From contig NZ_MRDM01000017.1 of NCBI RefSeq assembly GCF_002008165.1, forward strand, positions 186,749-250,748: a DNA stretch of 64,000 bases. Reading direction: 5' to 3'. This document shows positions 35,241 to 43,326 of this stretch, one piece after another. This stretch comes from Rhizobium laguerreae. Its GTDB lineage: Bacteria; Pseudomonadota; Alphaproteobacteria; Rhizobiales; Rhizobiaceae. The position numbers were made by a program, and so were the translations under genes. The notes beneath the pieces are model-generated. The model was not told the DNA's origin and searched no databases. It was given only the letters and a program-made list of their open reading frames with translations. The first letter of the stretch is position 1. Every line of letters starts with the position of its first letter.

Positions 35241-35521
35241 GATTTCCCCTCCTATGGACAATGATGGAAAAACATATGGGACTGCCTGGGCCCGAGGCAA
35301 TGCAAGGGGTTGGCTTTAAATCATGTCGCGTAAAACTGTGCAGCGGCTTGCGACAACGACCTGCGTAAAAACAAAACCTAAAGCGTCAGCAGTTCGGTGA
35401 GTTTCCGGTGTGTCGGCGTTATCGAGCGGTGTATCGACGATGATCCTTATCTTCGCCGGCTGGGTCAGCGTCAGGTCGGTCGAAGGACATGCGGCCCTTG
35501 GCCGGATAGTTATACATTTCA

Positions 35522-35567
35522 ACGTGCTACAGCGTATTTTGCGCGTCTGAAAAGACACGCGGCGCAG
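35522..35567. repeat. RIME-like element, copy B (half element) inside the hydrolase 3' end
   Basis: The sequence tacagcgtattttgcgcg followed by tctgaaaagacacgcggcgc matches the second palindrome of copy A with a few changes. No first palindrome is visible. The copy supplies the hydrolase stop codon. The rest of the 286-bp gap to ggt (35241-35526) shows no gene. Confidence 0.75.
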
Positions 35568-36597
35568 CAGGCGCCAGCGCGGCTGCGGCCCTCTGATCGC
35601 GAGAGGCGGCGGCAAGCCTCTCCTCGGCTCTGCGGGCAATTGCCTGCAGGTCGCGCGGCTTGCCTGATATCTTGTCAATGGCGGCGACGGCGACATCGGT
35701 TGCGAGATAATCCGGCTTGTGGCCGACGCCGCGAACGGTAATGAGCTCGGAGCCTGATATATCGCGGGCAAGGCCGCGTGAATGCAGGTGTTCCCAGACA
35801 ATCTCGTCGCGGTCGCCCGTTATGATGACGGTCGGCGCGGTGATCTGCGAATAAAGCAGCGACTGCTCCTTCACATAGGCGAGCAGTCTTTTGAAATCGG
35901 CGGCATTGTTGTGGAAGGCGCTGGGGCGCAGCACCAGCGACGGACCGGTTTTTTCGATGTAGTCGGCCGGGCGAGGGTTGGGGCGGAAGACATTCAGCGT
36001 GCCGCGCTCCAGCCGGCTGAGCCCGAGCGGCACAACGATTGCGTGAGTGAAGAGCCAGCCGACGATCGGCACGGTTGCCACATGATAGTACCAGTCGATG
36101 CCGCCCGGCCATGGATGGGTGGCGGGCGCGAGGAAGAGCAAGCCGGCGGTCTTGTCAGGATGGCGCAGGCCGAAGGCGGCAGTGATCGCGCCGCCGAAGG
36201 AATGGCCGACGATGATCGCCTTCCCGATGCCACGCTTCTCCATCAGCCTGGCGATTGCATCTGCCTGGCCGGAGGGGACGGCGTTCTCAGGGCCGCCGCG
36301 TTCGGAATAGCCGTGACCGGGACGATCGACGAACAGCATTTCCGCCCGGCCTTCGAGCGCGGCACGAAAGGCGACGACCTGATCGAGCAGATTGCCGCTG
36401 GCGCCGTGGATGAAGACCAGCGCCGGCAGATCCGCATTTTCGGGACGCTCGACGTGGACGGCATTCATGCGGAAGCCGCCGACATCCGTCAGTTCGCCGA
36501 TATTCGGATAGGCGTGTTCGAATTGCCGCGCCTTATATGTGGAGTAACCGATGGCGGCGGCGAGTGGGGCGAGAAGAGCGGAAACTTCTGCAAGCAT
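35527..36597 (-). CDS. Alpha/beta hydrolase
   Basis: 356 residues. An N-terminal hydrophobic segment (EVSALLAPLAAAIGYSTYKA) suggests a membrane anchor. The hydrolase core shows the oxyanion motif FIHGASGN, nucleophile elbow VGHSFGGAI, an acid in TVIITGDRDEIV and the catalytic His in VRGVGHKPDYL. The last 14 or so codons (APAAPRVFSDAQNTL) and the TAG stop are encoded inside a RIME-like repeat copy, so the original C-terminus was probably replaced when the element inserted. The catalytic core is unaffected. Substrate unknown. Confidence 0.87.
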   Translation of the reverse strand: MLAEVSALLAPLAAAIGYSTYKARQFEHAYPNIGELTDVGGFRMNAVHVERPENADLPALVFIHGASGNLLDQVVAFRAALEGRAEMLFVDRPGHGYSERGGPENAVPSGQADAIARLMEKRGIGKAIIVGHSFGGAITAAFGLRHPDKTAGLLFLAPATHPWPGGIDWYYHVATVPIVGWLFTHAIVVPLGLSRLERGTLNVFRPNPRPADYIEKTGPSLVLRPSAFHNNAADFKRLLAYVKEQSLLYSQITAPTVIITGDRDEIVWEHLHSRGLARDISGSELITVRGVGHKPDYLATDVAVAAIDKISGKPRDLQAIARRAEERLAAASRDQRAAAALAPAAPRVFSDAQNTL

Positions 36598-36710
36598 GAT
36601 CTCAACGAGCGATAATTGGGGGACGACCGGAGGCTGACAGCCGCCACATCATTCCCTCTCTATTCTAAAATTGTGCGCCACGATCCAACGTCAAGATGGC
36701 CGGCCGGGAA

Positions 36711-37346
36711 TCAGGTGCGGTTGCCGGCAAGTTTTTCCGCAAGCGTGTTAGCCTGTTCCTGGGCGGTGCGTTCGGCGGGATAGATATCGAGAAAACGCTC
36801 CCACGCCTTCAAGGTCAGCTGGTCGTTGCCGGAATTGCTGAGGATCGCCGCCATGCCGGAGAGCGCACCGAAATGGCGCGGCTCGAGATCGAGCACACGC
36901 TCGATATCGGACATCGACTTGCGATAATTGCCCATGACGAAATTTAGCGTGGCGCGGCGGTTCCAGCTTTCGGCATAATCGGGCTTCAGCGCAATCGCCT
37001 CATCGAGGAAATCGAGGGCGGCGGGGTTGCGCTTTTCCTCGATCGCCTTGTCGGCCCACTGCATCAGCAGATTGACGGTGGCGCTACCGGAATCGTTCCA
37101 TTCCATGCGGATTTCATTGGCGATGCCGCTGGCCTTTTCGGGATCGCGTTCACGCTTCAATTGGCTGAAGAGCTGGTCGAGGTGCTGCTTCGGCGAATTG
37201 TTAGTATCCGCCTGCTCGACGATGACGTCCTTTTTCGCCGTGGCGGCCGGCTGCTCCGCGGCGGTAGCCGGAAAGGTGGAGGCGAACAGGATGAGGGCGA
37301 GCGGCAGCGCCGCTGATGTCAAAGCAAAAAAGCGCATGGCGGACAT
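36711..37346 (-). CDS. Periplasmic tetratricopeptide-repeat protein
   Basis: 211 residues from ATG 37346; ATG 37337 is an alternative. Signal peptide (FALTSAALPLALILFASTFPATAA). The mature part has TPR helices at about 60-200: LLMQWADKAIEEKRNPAALDFLDEAIALKPDYAESWNRRATLNFVMGNYRKSMSDIERVLDLEPRHFGA shows two clear units with the W/L/G/Y/A/P consensus. It is probably a scaffold in the periplasm; partner unknown. The next minus-strand gene upstream is rpmJ, 110 bp away. Confidence 0.82.
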   Translation of the reverse strand: MSAMRFFALTSAALPLALILFASTFPATAAEQPAATAKKDVIVEQADTNNSPKQHLDQLFSQLKRERDPEKASGIANEIRMEWNDSGSATVNLLMQWADKAIEEKRNPAALDFLDEAIALKPDYAESWNRRATLNFVMGNYRKSMSDIERVLDLEPRHFGALSGMAAILSNSGNDQLTLKAWERFLDIYPAERTAQEQANTLAEKLAGNRT

Positions 37347-37456
37347 ATTAGCCCGCCAGCGCCGAAGATCAAACAAATTTGACGTGATCACCGCAGCGAC
37401 CCACCGGATATATATGCCCGCGCAAACTCATACGCAGGGCGATCCGACGCGCGAAA

Positions 37457-37582
37457 TCAGCCCTGACGAGCCTTGAAGCGCGGGTTCAGCTTGTTGATGA
37501 TGTACATGCGGCCCTTGCGGCGAACCAGACGGTTGTCACGGTGACGAGCCTTGAGCGACTTGAGCGAATTCTTGATCTTCAT
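37457..37582 (-). CDS. rpmJ: 50S ribosomal protein L36
   Basis: A 41-residue frame too short for routine ORF lists: MKIKNSLKSLKARHRDNRLV and then RRKGRMYIINKLNPRFKARQG, ending at TGA 37457-37459. This is the alphaproteobacterial 41-residue L36 that lacks the zinc-binding Cys/His set of the type-1 protein (no cysteine at all), i.e. the zinc-independent (C-) form. It is a free-standing gene between the purK terminator and the TPR gene, as in related genomes. Confidence 0.93.
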   Translation of the reverse strand: MKIKNSLKSLKARHRDNRLVRRKGRMYIINKLNPRFKARQG

Positions 37583-37639
37583 TTTTCTGATCCGCGATCT
37601 CTATGGGGGAATTCACATTCGCCCGTATCTTTAACAATC

Positions 37640-37662
37640 AAAAGCGCGCCATCGGGCGCGCT
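37640..37662 (-). terminator. Rho-independent terminator after purK
   Basis: On the minus strand a perfect 8-bp stem (agcgcgcc / ggcgcgct) with a 4-base loop is followed by TTTTG. It separates purEK from rpmJ. Confidence 0.78.
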
Positions 37663-37745
37663 GTTTAGGTGGGGAGCAGATACCCCGTCACCTTTTCCGT
37701 GTCAACCACATGAAGGTGTTTTTCCCAAGGCGCAGGGGTGTTTTC

Positions 37746-38818
37746 TCAGGCCAAAACCGGCGATTTCGGCGTCAGGGTGGTGACATGGCCCATCTTGCGG
37801 CCGGGGCGCCACTCGGTCTTGCCATAGAGATGAACCAGCGTATCGGGGCGCCGCAGCCAGTCGGGAACGGCAAGGATATCATCGCCGATCAGGTTCTGCA
37901 TGACGCAGTCGGAATGGCGCTCGGCATTGCCGAGCGGCAGGCCGGCAACGGCGCGGATATGCTGCTCGAACTGGCTGACGACGCAGGCGGCTTCCGTCCA
38001 GTGACCGGAGTTGTGGACACGCGGCGCCATCTCGTTGGCGATCAGTCCGCCATCGGCAAGTACGAAGAATTCGATGCCGATGACGCCGACATAGTTCAAT
38101 GCAGCAAGGATTTTCTCGGCCGATTGCCGCGCGGCGTCCGCTGCCGGCGCCGAGATCGCAGCGGGAACCGTCGAGGTGTGGAGAATGCCGTTGCGGTGGA
38201 CATTCTCGGCGGGATCGAAGCAGACGACCGTACCGTCGGGGGCGCGGGCGGCGATGATCGAGACCTCACGCTCGAAGGCCACGAAGCTTTCGAGGATGAG
38301 CGGCACGCCGCCAAGTGCTGCATAGGCGCCATCCGGACTGTCTGCGGCCGAGCGGAAAACCTTCTGGCCCTTGCCGTCATAACCGAGACGGCGGGTCTTC
38401 AGCACGCCCTGGCCGCCGAAATCCTTCAGTGCCGTCTCGAGATCGGCCTGGCTGTCGATCGCATGGAAGCGGGCAGTGGTTATGCCGCACCCATTGAGAA
38501 AGCGTTTTTCGACGAGACGGTCCTGGGCGGCTTCCAGCGCCTTCGGCGGCGGATAGACGGACACGCTCGCCGAGAGCGTTTCGGCGGCTGCGACGGGCAC
38601 GTTCTCGAATTCGTAGGTGACGACGTCGCAGATATCGGCGAGTTCGGCCAGTGCCAAGGGATCGTCATAGGCGGCGGTAATCTGCCGGTTGGCGAGCTGG
38701 GCGGCCGGACAGTCCGCCTGCGGCTCGAGGATGACCGTGCGAAAATTCAACCTGGCGGCGGCAATGGCCAGCATGCGGCCGAGCTGGCCGCCGCCGATAA
38801 TGCCGATCGTTCTCGCCG

Positions 38819-38822
<4 letters not shown>
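37746..38822 (-). CDS. purK: 5-(carboxyamino)imidazole ribonucleotide synthase
   Basis: 358 residues from an ATG overlapping the purE stop by ATGA. ATP-grasp enzyme that carboxylates AIR with bicarbonate and ATP to N5-CAIR in purine synthesis. Motifs: TIGIIGGGQLGRMLAIAAARL, the ATP-grasp segment VLKTRRLGYDGKGQKVF, and ALNYVGVIGIEFFVLADGGLIANEMAPRVHNSGHWT. Last gene of a DUF465-purE-purK run, followed by a terminator. Confidence 0.94.
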
Positions 38823-39313
<491 letters not shown>

Positions 39314-39331
39314 CGTTGCTGCTATTCCCTC

Positions 39332-39535
39332 TCAGGCGATGATGTCAGGGATGATCTGATCTTCCAGCTTGGAGAGCCTGTCCTTGATAACGAGCTTCTT
39401 CTTTTTCATGCGCTGGATCCGCAGAGCATCGCATCCGGTCTGAATCATGGCGTTGATCGCGGCGTCGAAATCCTCGTGCTCCTGGCGCAGGCGCGCCACT
39501 ATGAGCCTGATTTCCGCCTGTTCCTGATCGGCCAT
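39332..39535 (-). CDS. DUF465 (YdcH-like) small protein upstream of purE
   Basis: 67 residues from ATG 39535 with GGGGA about 8 bases upstream. DUF465 pattern: EIRLIVARLRQEHEDFDAAINAMIQTGCDALRIQRMKKKKLVIKDRLSKLEDQIIPDIIA, an antiparallel helical hairpin with the Lys-rich K(K)KLxLKD motif. Function unknown. It is the first gene of a likely transcript with purE and purK, and is divergent from a second DUF465 gene 230 bp away. Confidence 0.85.
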   Translation of the reverse strand: MADQEQAEIRLIVARLRQEHEDFDAAINAMIQTGCDALRIQRMKKKKLVIKDRLSKLEDQIIPDIIA

Positions 39536-39764
39536 ATACATTCCCCGTTTATCGTCCTTGGACCTTGTCCGATCTGGCGATGATTTCCGCAAGCTCCTAT
39601 CACCAAATACAGGTAACGGCTAGTTAGTCTTGATCATGAAATTGCCATGCAGTCTTCATCTTTTGGCCTTCGACAAGCCGTCAAAAATATGTCACAGTCC
39701 CGCCCGTTGACACCTTGATCCCCGACGATGTTGGCCGGGGAGGGTAAGAGGAAGGAAGGGTCAT

Positions 39765-39938
39765 ATGACTGTTCAAGCTCATCTTGAGTCACTCCAGAAA
39801 AAGCATGTCGCTCTCGAGGAGGAGTTGCACGCGCTCAGAACATCTCCCTCTATTTCCGATACGGAACTTGCCGAATGCAAGCGCCGCAAGCTGCGCATCA
39901 AGGACGAGATTCAGCGTCTTAAGTCATCCGTCCACTAA
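39765..39938 (+). CDS. DUF465 (YdcH-like) small protein, second copy
   Basis: 57 residues, below common ORF cut-offs: MTVQAHLESLQKKHVALEEE, LHALRTSPSISDTELAECKR, then RKLRIKDEIQRLKSSVH. AGGAAGG lies about 8-10 bases before the ATG. The first helix (H-x-L-E-x-L-x-x-K-H) and the KRRKLxIKDEI motif are diagnostic of DUF465. Function unknown. Strand and position make it a free-standing gene facing away from the purE operon. The 206 bp after it hold a long hairpin and no gene. Confidence 0.88.
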   Translation: MTVQAHLESLQKKHVALEEELHALRTSPSISDTELAECKRRKLRIKDEIQRLKSSVH

Positions 39939-40035
39939 TCTTCCCAAGGGTCGCCGGGCGATCATCTTGCGCAACAAGGTAAATCCATCCATTCCACCAA
40001 AAATTTGCAAGAACCGGTGATTTGACACCATATTT

Positions 40036-40071
40036 GCGCCAGTCCGATGCATCCGGCATCGTGGCTGGCGC
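40036..40071. other. Long stem-loop downstream of the second DUF465 gene
   Basis: GCGCCAG ... CTGGCGC outer arms with inner CC/GG and GATGC/GCATC pairs close on a 5-base loop; one mismatch or bulge. No T-run follows. It could be the 3' stabilising end of the small-gene transcript or a weak terminator. Confidence 0.5.
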
Positions 40072-40144
40072 ATTTGCGTCTGTCACGTCTCACATCGCAT
40101 CCTTATGATTCGCATCGTATCCCCAGATCTTACGGGAACATGCA

Positions 40145-40405
40145 TCAGGCCCAGAACTGATCCAGCCACAAATTGAGCTTGTCGAAGCCACGGTTATTGA
40201 CTGCATAGATGCGTTTGGTGCCTTCCGAGGTCACGGAAACGAGATTGCTGTCGAGAAGCGCCTTCAGGTGCTGCGAAACAGCAGGACGGCTGATCGGCAG
40301 GCCTTCGGCGAGCTCGTTGACCGTCCGTGGCGCGCGACGCAATTCCTCCAGCAGAAACCGCCGGTTCGGATCGGCAATCGCAGAGAAAGGGTCCGTGTTC
40401 GACAT
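40145..40405 (-). CDS. ArsR-type winged-helix transcriptional regulator
   Basis: 86 residues: DPFSAIADPNRRFLLEELRRAPRTVNELAEGLPISRPAVSQHLKALLDSNLVSVTSEGTKRIYAVN is a complete ArsR winged HTH. No cysteine metal-binding motif is present (no ELCVCDL), so it is of the non-metal type that often controls SRPBCC or other adjacent genes. No such partner adjoins it here: the upstream neighbour is a TauE/SafE exporter separated by a RIME-like element. Confidence 0.87.
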   Translation of the reverse strand: MSNTDPFSAIADPNRRFLLEELRRAPRTVNELAEGLPISRPAVSQHLKALLDSNLVSVTSEGTKRIYAVNNRGFDKLNLWLDQFWA

Positions 40406-40470
40406 GGCGGGAACGCTACGTCAAACCGGCGGCACCAGCAAGGAAATTGTGCATTGCAGCGTGTTGCCGC

Positions 40471-40566
40471 AAAATTCCTTAAATCGAGATCGATCTAAGG
40501 AATTATGCAGCAATTCAAAGTGCTGCAGCGTCCTTTGCGCGCCTGAAGAGACGCGCGGCGCTGTAG
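40471..40566. repeat. RIME-like palindromic element, copy C
   Basis: First palindrome 40473-40504 (aattcctt ... aaggaatt around atcgagatcgat), second palindrome about 40521-40566 (ctgcagcgtcctttgcgcg then cctgaagagacgcgcggcgctgtag). It fills the gap between the ArsR gene and the 3' end of the TauE/SafE gene. Confidence 0.8.
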
Positions 40567-40572
40567 GGCCTC

Positions 40573-41337
40573 TTACCAGCCAAGGCCCTCGCGCACGATC
40601 AGGAAGGCGGCGATCAGCGCCATTGCATACATGAAGGGATAGAAGATCTGTGGCTTCATGCGGCGCACGCACCAGGCGCCGGCGATGGTGGCGAGCGGGG
40701 CGAAGGGCAGAAGCGTTGCGGAGGTCGCAAGGTTCTGGGTGCCGAGCTGACCGAGCGCGAAATAGGGGATCAGCTTGATGGCGTTGAGGATTGCGAAGAA
40801 GCGCACGCTGGTGCCGGTATATTCACGTGGCTGTAATTTGAGCGGCAGGGCATAGATCTGGAAGGGCGCGCCGCCGGCATGGGCGACGAAGCTACCGTAA
40901 CCGGAAAATGTGCCCCAGAGGTTGGCGGCCACCGGCCGTTGGCTGCGCGGCGGCACCACCTTGCCGGCGCCCGGGCCGAAATTGCTCCAGAAATAGCGCA
41001 GGCAGAAGAGGATGGTCACCGCGCCGATGACGATACGCAGCATGTTGCCCGGAACCAGCGCCGAGGTCGCCCAGCCCAGCGCAATGCCGATGAAGGCGCC
41101 TGGCAGCATGATCTTCAGCGTCGCCCAGTCGCCATGCTTGCGCCAGATGACAAGCGAAATCATGTCCATGAAGACCAGGATCGGCAGCAGGATGGCGGCC
41201 GCCTCGACCGGCGAGACGACGAGGGCGAGAAAGGGCAAGCCGATCAGCGACAAAGCGTCGCCCATGCCGCCTTTTGCGAGGCCCACCAGCAGAACGGCGG
41301 GCACGGCGGCGTAGTAGAATGACAAATCCTGCGGCAT
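40573..41337 (-). CDS. TauE/SafE family sulfite/anion exporter
   Basis: 254 residues from ATG 41337 with GAGGAGGAC about 10 bases upstream. Eight or so hydrophobic segments (AAVPAVLLVGLAKGGMGDAL, LIGLPFLALVVSPVEAAAILLPIL, MLPGAFIGIALGWATSALV, VIGAVTILFCLRYFW, FVAHAGGAPFQIYALPL). The G-x-x-x-G-M/G-x-G-G signature GLAKGGMGDALSLIGLP and GSFVAHAGGAPFQIY are family hallmarks. It probably exports sulfite or organosulfonate-type anions; substrate unproven. Its stop is 7 bp from a RIME-like element. Confidence 0.87.
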   Translation of the reverse strand: MPQDLSFYYAAVPAVLLVGLAKGGMGDALSLIGLPFLALVVSPVEAAAILLPILVFMDMISLVIWRKHGDWATLKIMLPGAFIGIALGWATSALVPGNMLRIVIGAVTILFCLRYFWSNFGPGAGKVVPPRSQRPVAANLWGTFSGYGSFVAHAGGAPFQIYALPLKLQPREYTGTSVRFFAILNAIKLIPYFALGQLGTQNLATSATLLPFAPLATIAGAWCVRRMKPQIFYPFMYAMALIAAFLIVREGLGW

Positions 41338-41444
41338 GCTTTCGACGTCCTCCTCTTGCAAGCCTCGTCTAACGGAACTACTCACACAAAACGAGTGCGG
41401 ATCCCTCATTTCGAAGGGGAATTCGCAGGAAACGGAAAGACCCC

Positions 41445-42098
41445 ATGACCGAACCGGAAAACCGCTGCCGCCTTGTGCTCATCGTAGCCGATATCGCCGA
41501 TGCCGATGAACAGGCAAAGATCGTCGCCGACGCGCTGAAGGGCGGCGATGTCGCTTCGGTGATCGTGCCGCAATATGGGCTTGACGACGGCACCTTCCAG
41601 AAACATGCCGAAAAGCTGGTGCCGCTGATCCAGGACGCTGGCGCCGCCGCGCTGATTGCGGGTGACAGCCGTGTCGCAGGCCGGGCGAAGGCCGACGGCC
41701 TGCACCTTTCCGGCAATGCTGAGGCCCTTTCGGAGGCGATCGACAAACATGCGCCGAAGCTGATCGTCGGCGGCGGCAACGCAGCTGACCGGCACCATGC
41801 GCTGGAGATCGGCGAAGTCAGGCCGGACTATATCTTCTTCGGCAAGCTCGACGGGGACATCAAGCCGGAGGCGCATCCGAAGAACCTGGCGCTCGGCGAA
41901 TGGTGGGCCTCGATGATCGAGATCCCCTGCATCGTCATGGGCGGCACCGATCCAGCCTCGGCGCTCGCCGTCGCCGAGACCGGAGCGGAGTTCGTGGCGA
42001 TGCGGCTGGCGGTTTTCGCCGAGCCCGCCCGGGCGCCGGCTATCGTTGCCGAGATCAATGCGTTGCTTGACGAAAAAGCGCCACGGTTTGAGGATTGA
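41445..42098 (+). CDS. Thiamine-phosphate-synthase-like protein (ThiE superfamily), probably divergent
   Basis: 217 residues with a TIM-barrel trace matching ThiE: AAALIAGDSRVAGRAKADGLHLSGN (ThiE: GIHLGQ), PKLIVGGGNAADRHHALEIGEVRPDYIFFGKL (ThiE: IGxSxHxxxEA...ADYIxxGP) and IPCIVMGGTDPASALAVAETGAEFVAM. The N-terminal lysine/pyrophosphate motif of true ThiE (R-x-K, then DR) is not evident. It may therefore bind thiamine-type ligands, or do a related reaction, rather than couple HMP-PP with thiazole phosphate. It is 10 bp before the Sel1-repeat gene, so co-transcribed. No thi genes or THI box were seen. Confidence 0.72.
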   Translation: MTEPENRCRLVLIVADIADADEQAKIVADALKGGDVASVIVPQYGLDDGTFQKHAEKLVPLIQDAGAAALIAGDSRVAGRAKADGLHLSGNAEALSEAIDKHAPKLIVGGGNAADRHHALEIGEVRPDYIFFGKLDGDIKPEAHPKNLALGEWWASMIEIPCIVMGGTDPASALAVAETGAEFVAMRLAVFAEPARAPAIVAEINALLDEKAPRFED

Positions 42099-42108
42099 AA
42101 TCGCGCTC

Positions 42109-43191
42109 ATGCCGATCCCGCCCGCCCGTCTTTTGAAATATTTCCTCGCCGGTATGGCCGCCTTCCTTGCGGCCGGGCCGAATGTTGCCATGGCGCAGGT
42201 GCCGGACAGCGTCATCAGTCAGCCGGGTACGGGACCGGCTTCGACCTTCCGCACCGACCGGCCTTCCAGCCCGGGCGTGCAACCCTCCGATGGTGTCGGC
42301 GTATTCGACCGCATGGGCGCGAAGCTGCCGGACCTGCCGCCGGAGAAGGATTACAAGGGGCCGATCGACGAGGCTTACGGCGCCTTCCAGCGCGGTTATT
42401 ACCTGACGGCAATGGACAAGGCGCTGCCGCGCGCCCAGCTCGGCGATCCGGCGGCGCAGACGCTGATCGGCGAAATCCTCTCGCAGGGCCTCGGCGTCAA
42501 GAAGGACGTGAAGAACGCTGCCTTTTGGTACGGCAAGGCGGCCGAAGGCGGCGACGCGGCGGCGATGTTCAAATATGCGCTGATCCTGATGGAAGGCGAG
42601 GGCGTGCCGCGTGACAAGGTCAAGGCCGACGACTACATGCACAAGGCGGCCGAGGCGGGCAATCCTTCGGCGGAATTCAACTGGGCACAGCTTCTCATCG
42701 CCGACAATCCCGGCGAAAAGGGACTGAAGCTGGCGCTGCCATTCTATGAGAAATCGGCCGAGCAGGGCATTGCCGATTCGCAATACGCCGTGGCGCAGAT
42801 CTATGCGACGCTGAAGGACCTGCCGGAAGAAAAGAAGAAGCTCGCCCGCGAATGGATGGTACGCGCCGCGCGCGCCGGCTTCGACACGGCCCAGCTCGAT
42901 CTCGGTATCTGGTTCGTCAACGGCGTCGGCGGGCCAAAGGATTACGTCAAGGGCTTCGAATGGCTGAAACTTGCCGCCAATGGCGGCAATGTCGCCGCGC
43001 AGAACAAGCTCGCCCATCTCTATATCAACGCGATCGGCACGGCGCCCAATCCGATCGAGGCGGCGAAGTGGTACGTGCTGTCGCGCCGGGCCGGGCTCGC
43101 CGATCCCGCGCTCGAGGATTTCTACCTCGGCATCGAGGACACCCAGCAGAAGGCGGCGATCGACGCCGCCAACAAGTTTCGGCGGCGATAG
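42109..43191 (+). CDS. Secreted Sel1-repeat protein
   Basis: 360 residues from ATG 42109. Signal peptide (FLAGMAAFLAAGPNVAMAQ). After a linker with PDLPPEKDYKGPIDEAYGAFQRGYYLTAMDKAL come five to six Sel1-like (SLR) repeats of 36 residues, for example AAQTLIGEILSQGLGVKKDVKNAAFWYGKAAEGGDAAAMFKYALILMEGEGVPRDKVKADDYMHKAAEAGN. Such solenoids are adaptors in envelope signalling (ExoR is a rhizobial example), but length and repeat order do not let me call it ExoR. It follows the ThiE-like gene and ends in the convergent gap holding repeat copy D. Confidence 0.85.
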   Translation: MPIPPARLLKYFLAGMAAFLAAGPNVAMAQVPDSVISQPGTGPASTFRTDRPSSPGVQPSDGVGVFDRMGAKLPDLPPEKDYKGPIDEAYGAFQRGYYLTAMDKALPRAQLGDPAAQTLIGEILSQGLGVKKDVKNAAFWYGKAAEGGDAAAMFKYALILMEGEGVPRDKVKADDYMHKAAEAGNPSAEFNWAQLLIADNPGEKGLKLALPFYEKSAEQGIADSQYAVAQIYATLKDLPEEKKKLAREWMVRAARAGFDTAQLDLGIWFVNGVGGPKDYVKGFEWLKLAANGGNVAAQNKLAHLYINAIGTAPNPIEAAKWYVLSRRAGLADPALEDFYLGIEDTQQKAAIDAANKFRRR

Positions 43192-43240
43192 CGGCCGCTT
43201 GGCGACCCGGCCGACGAGGCGGACGGGCTCCTGCATAGTC

Positions 43241-43317
43241 CCTTAAATCTGAATCGATTTAGGCATCATGCGGCTACAGCATCCTTCGCGCGTCTGAAAA
43301 GACGTGCGGCACTGTAG
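43241..43317. repeat. RIME-like palindromic element, copy D
   Basis: First palindrome around cttaaatctgaatcgatttag (43241-43261), second from ctacagcatccttcgcgcg to gcactgtag (43274-43317), including gcgcgtctgaaaagac. It lies between the convergent Sel1 and receptor-like genes. Confidence 0.8.
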
Positions 43318-43326
43318 CGGTCCAAC

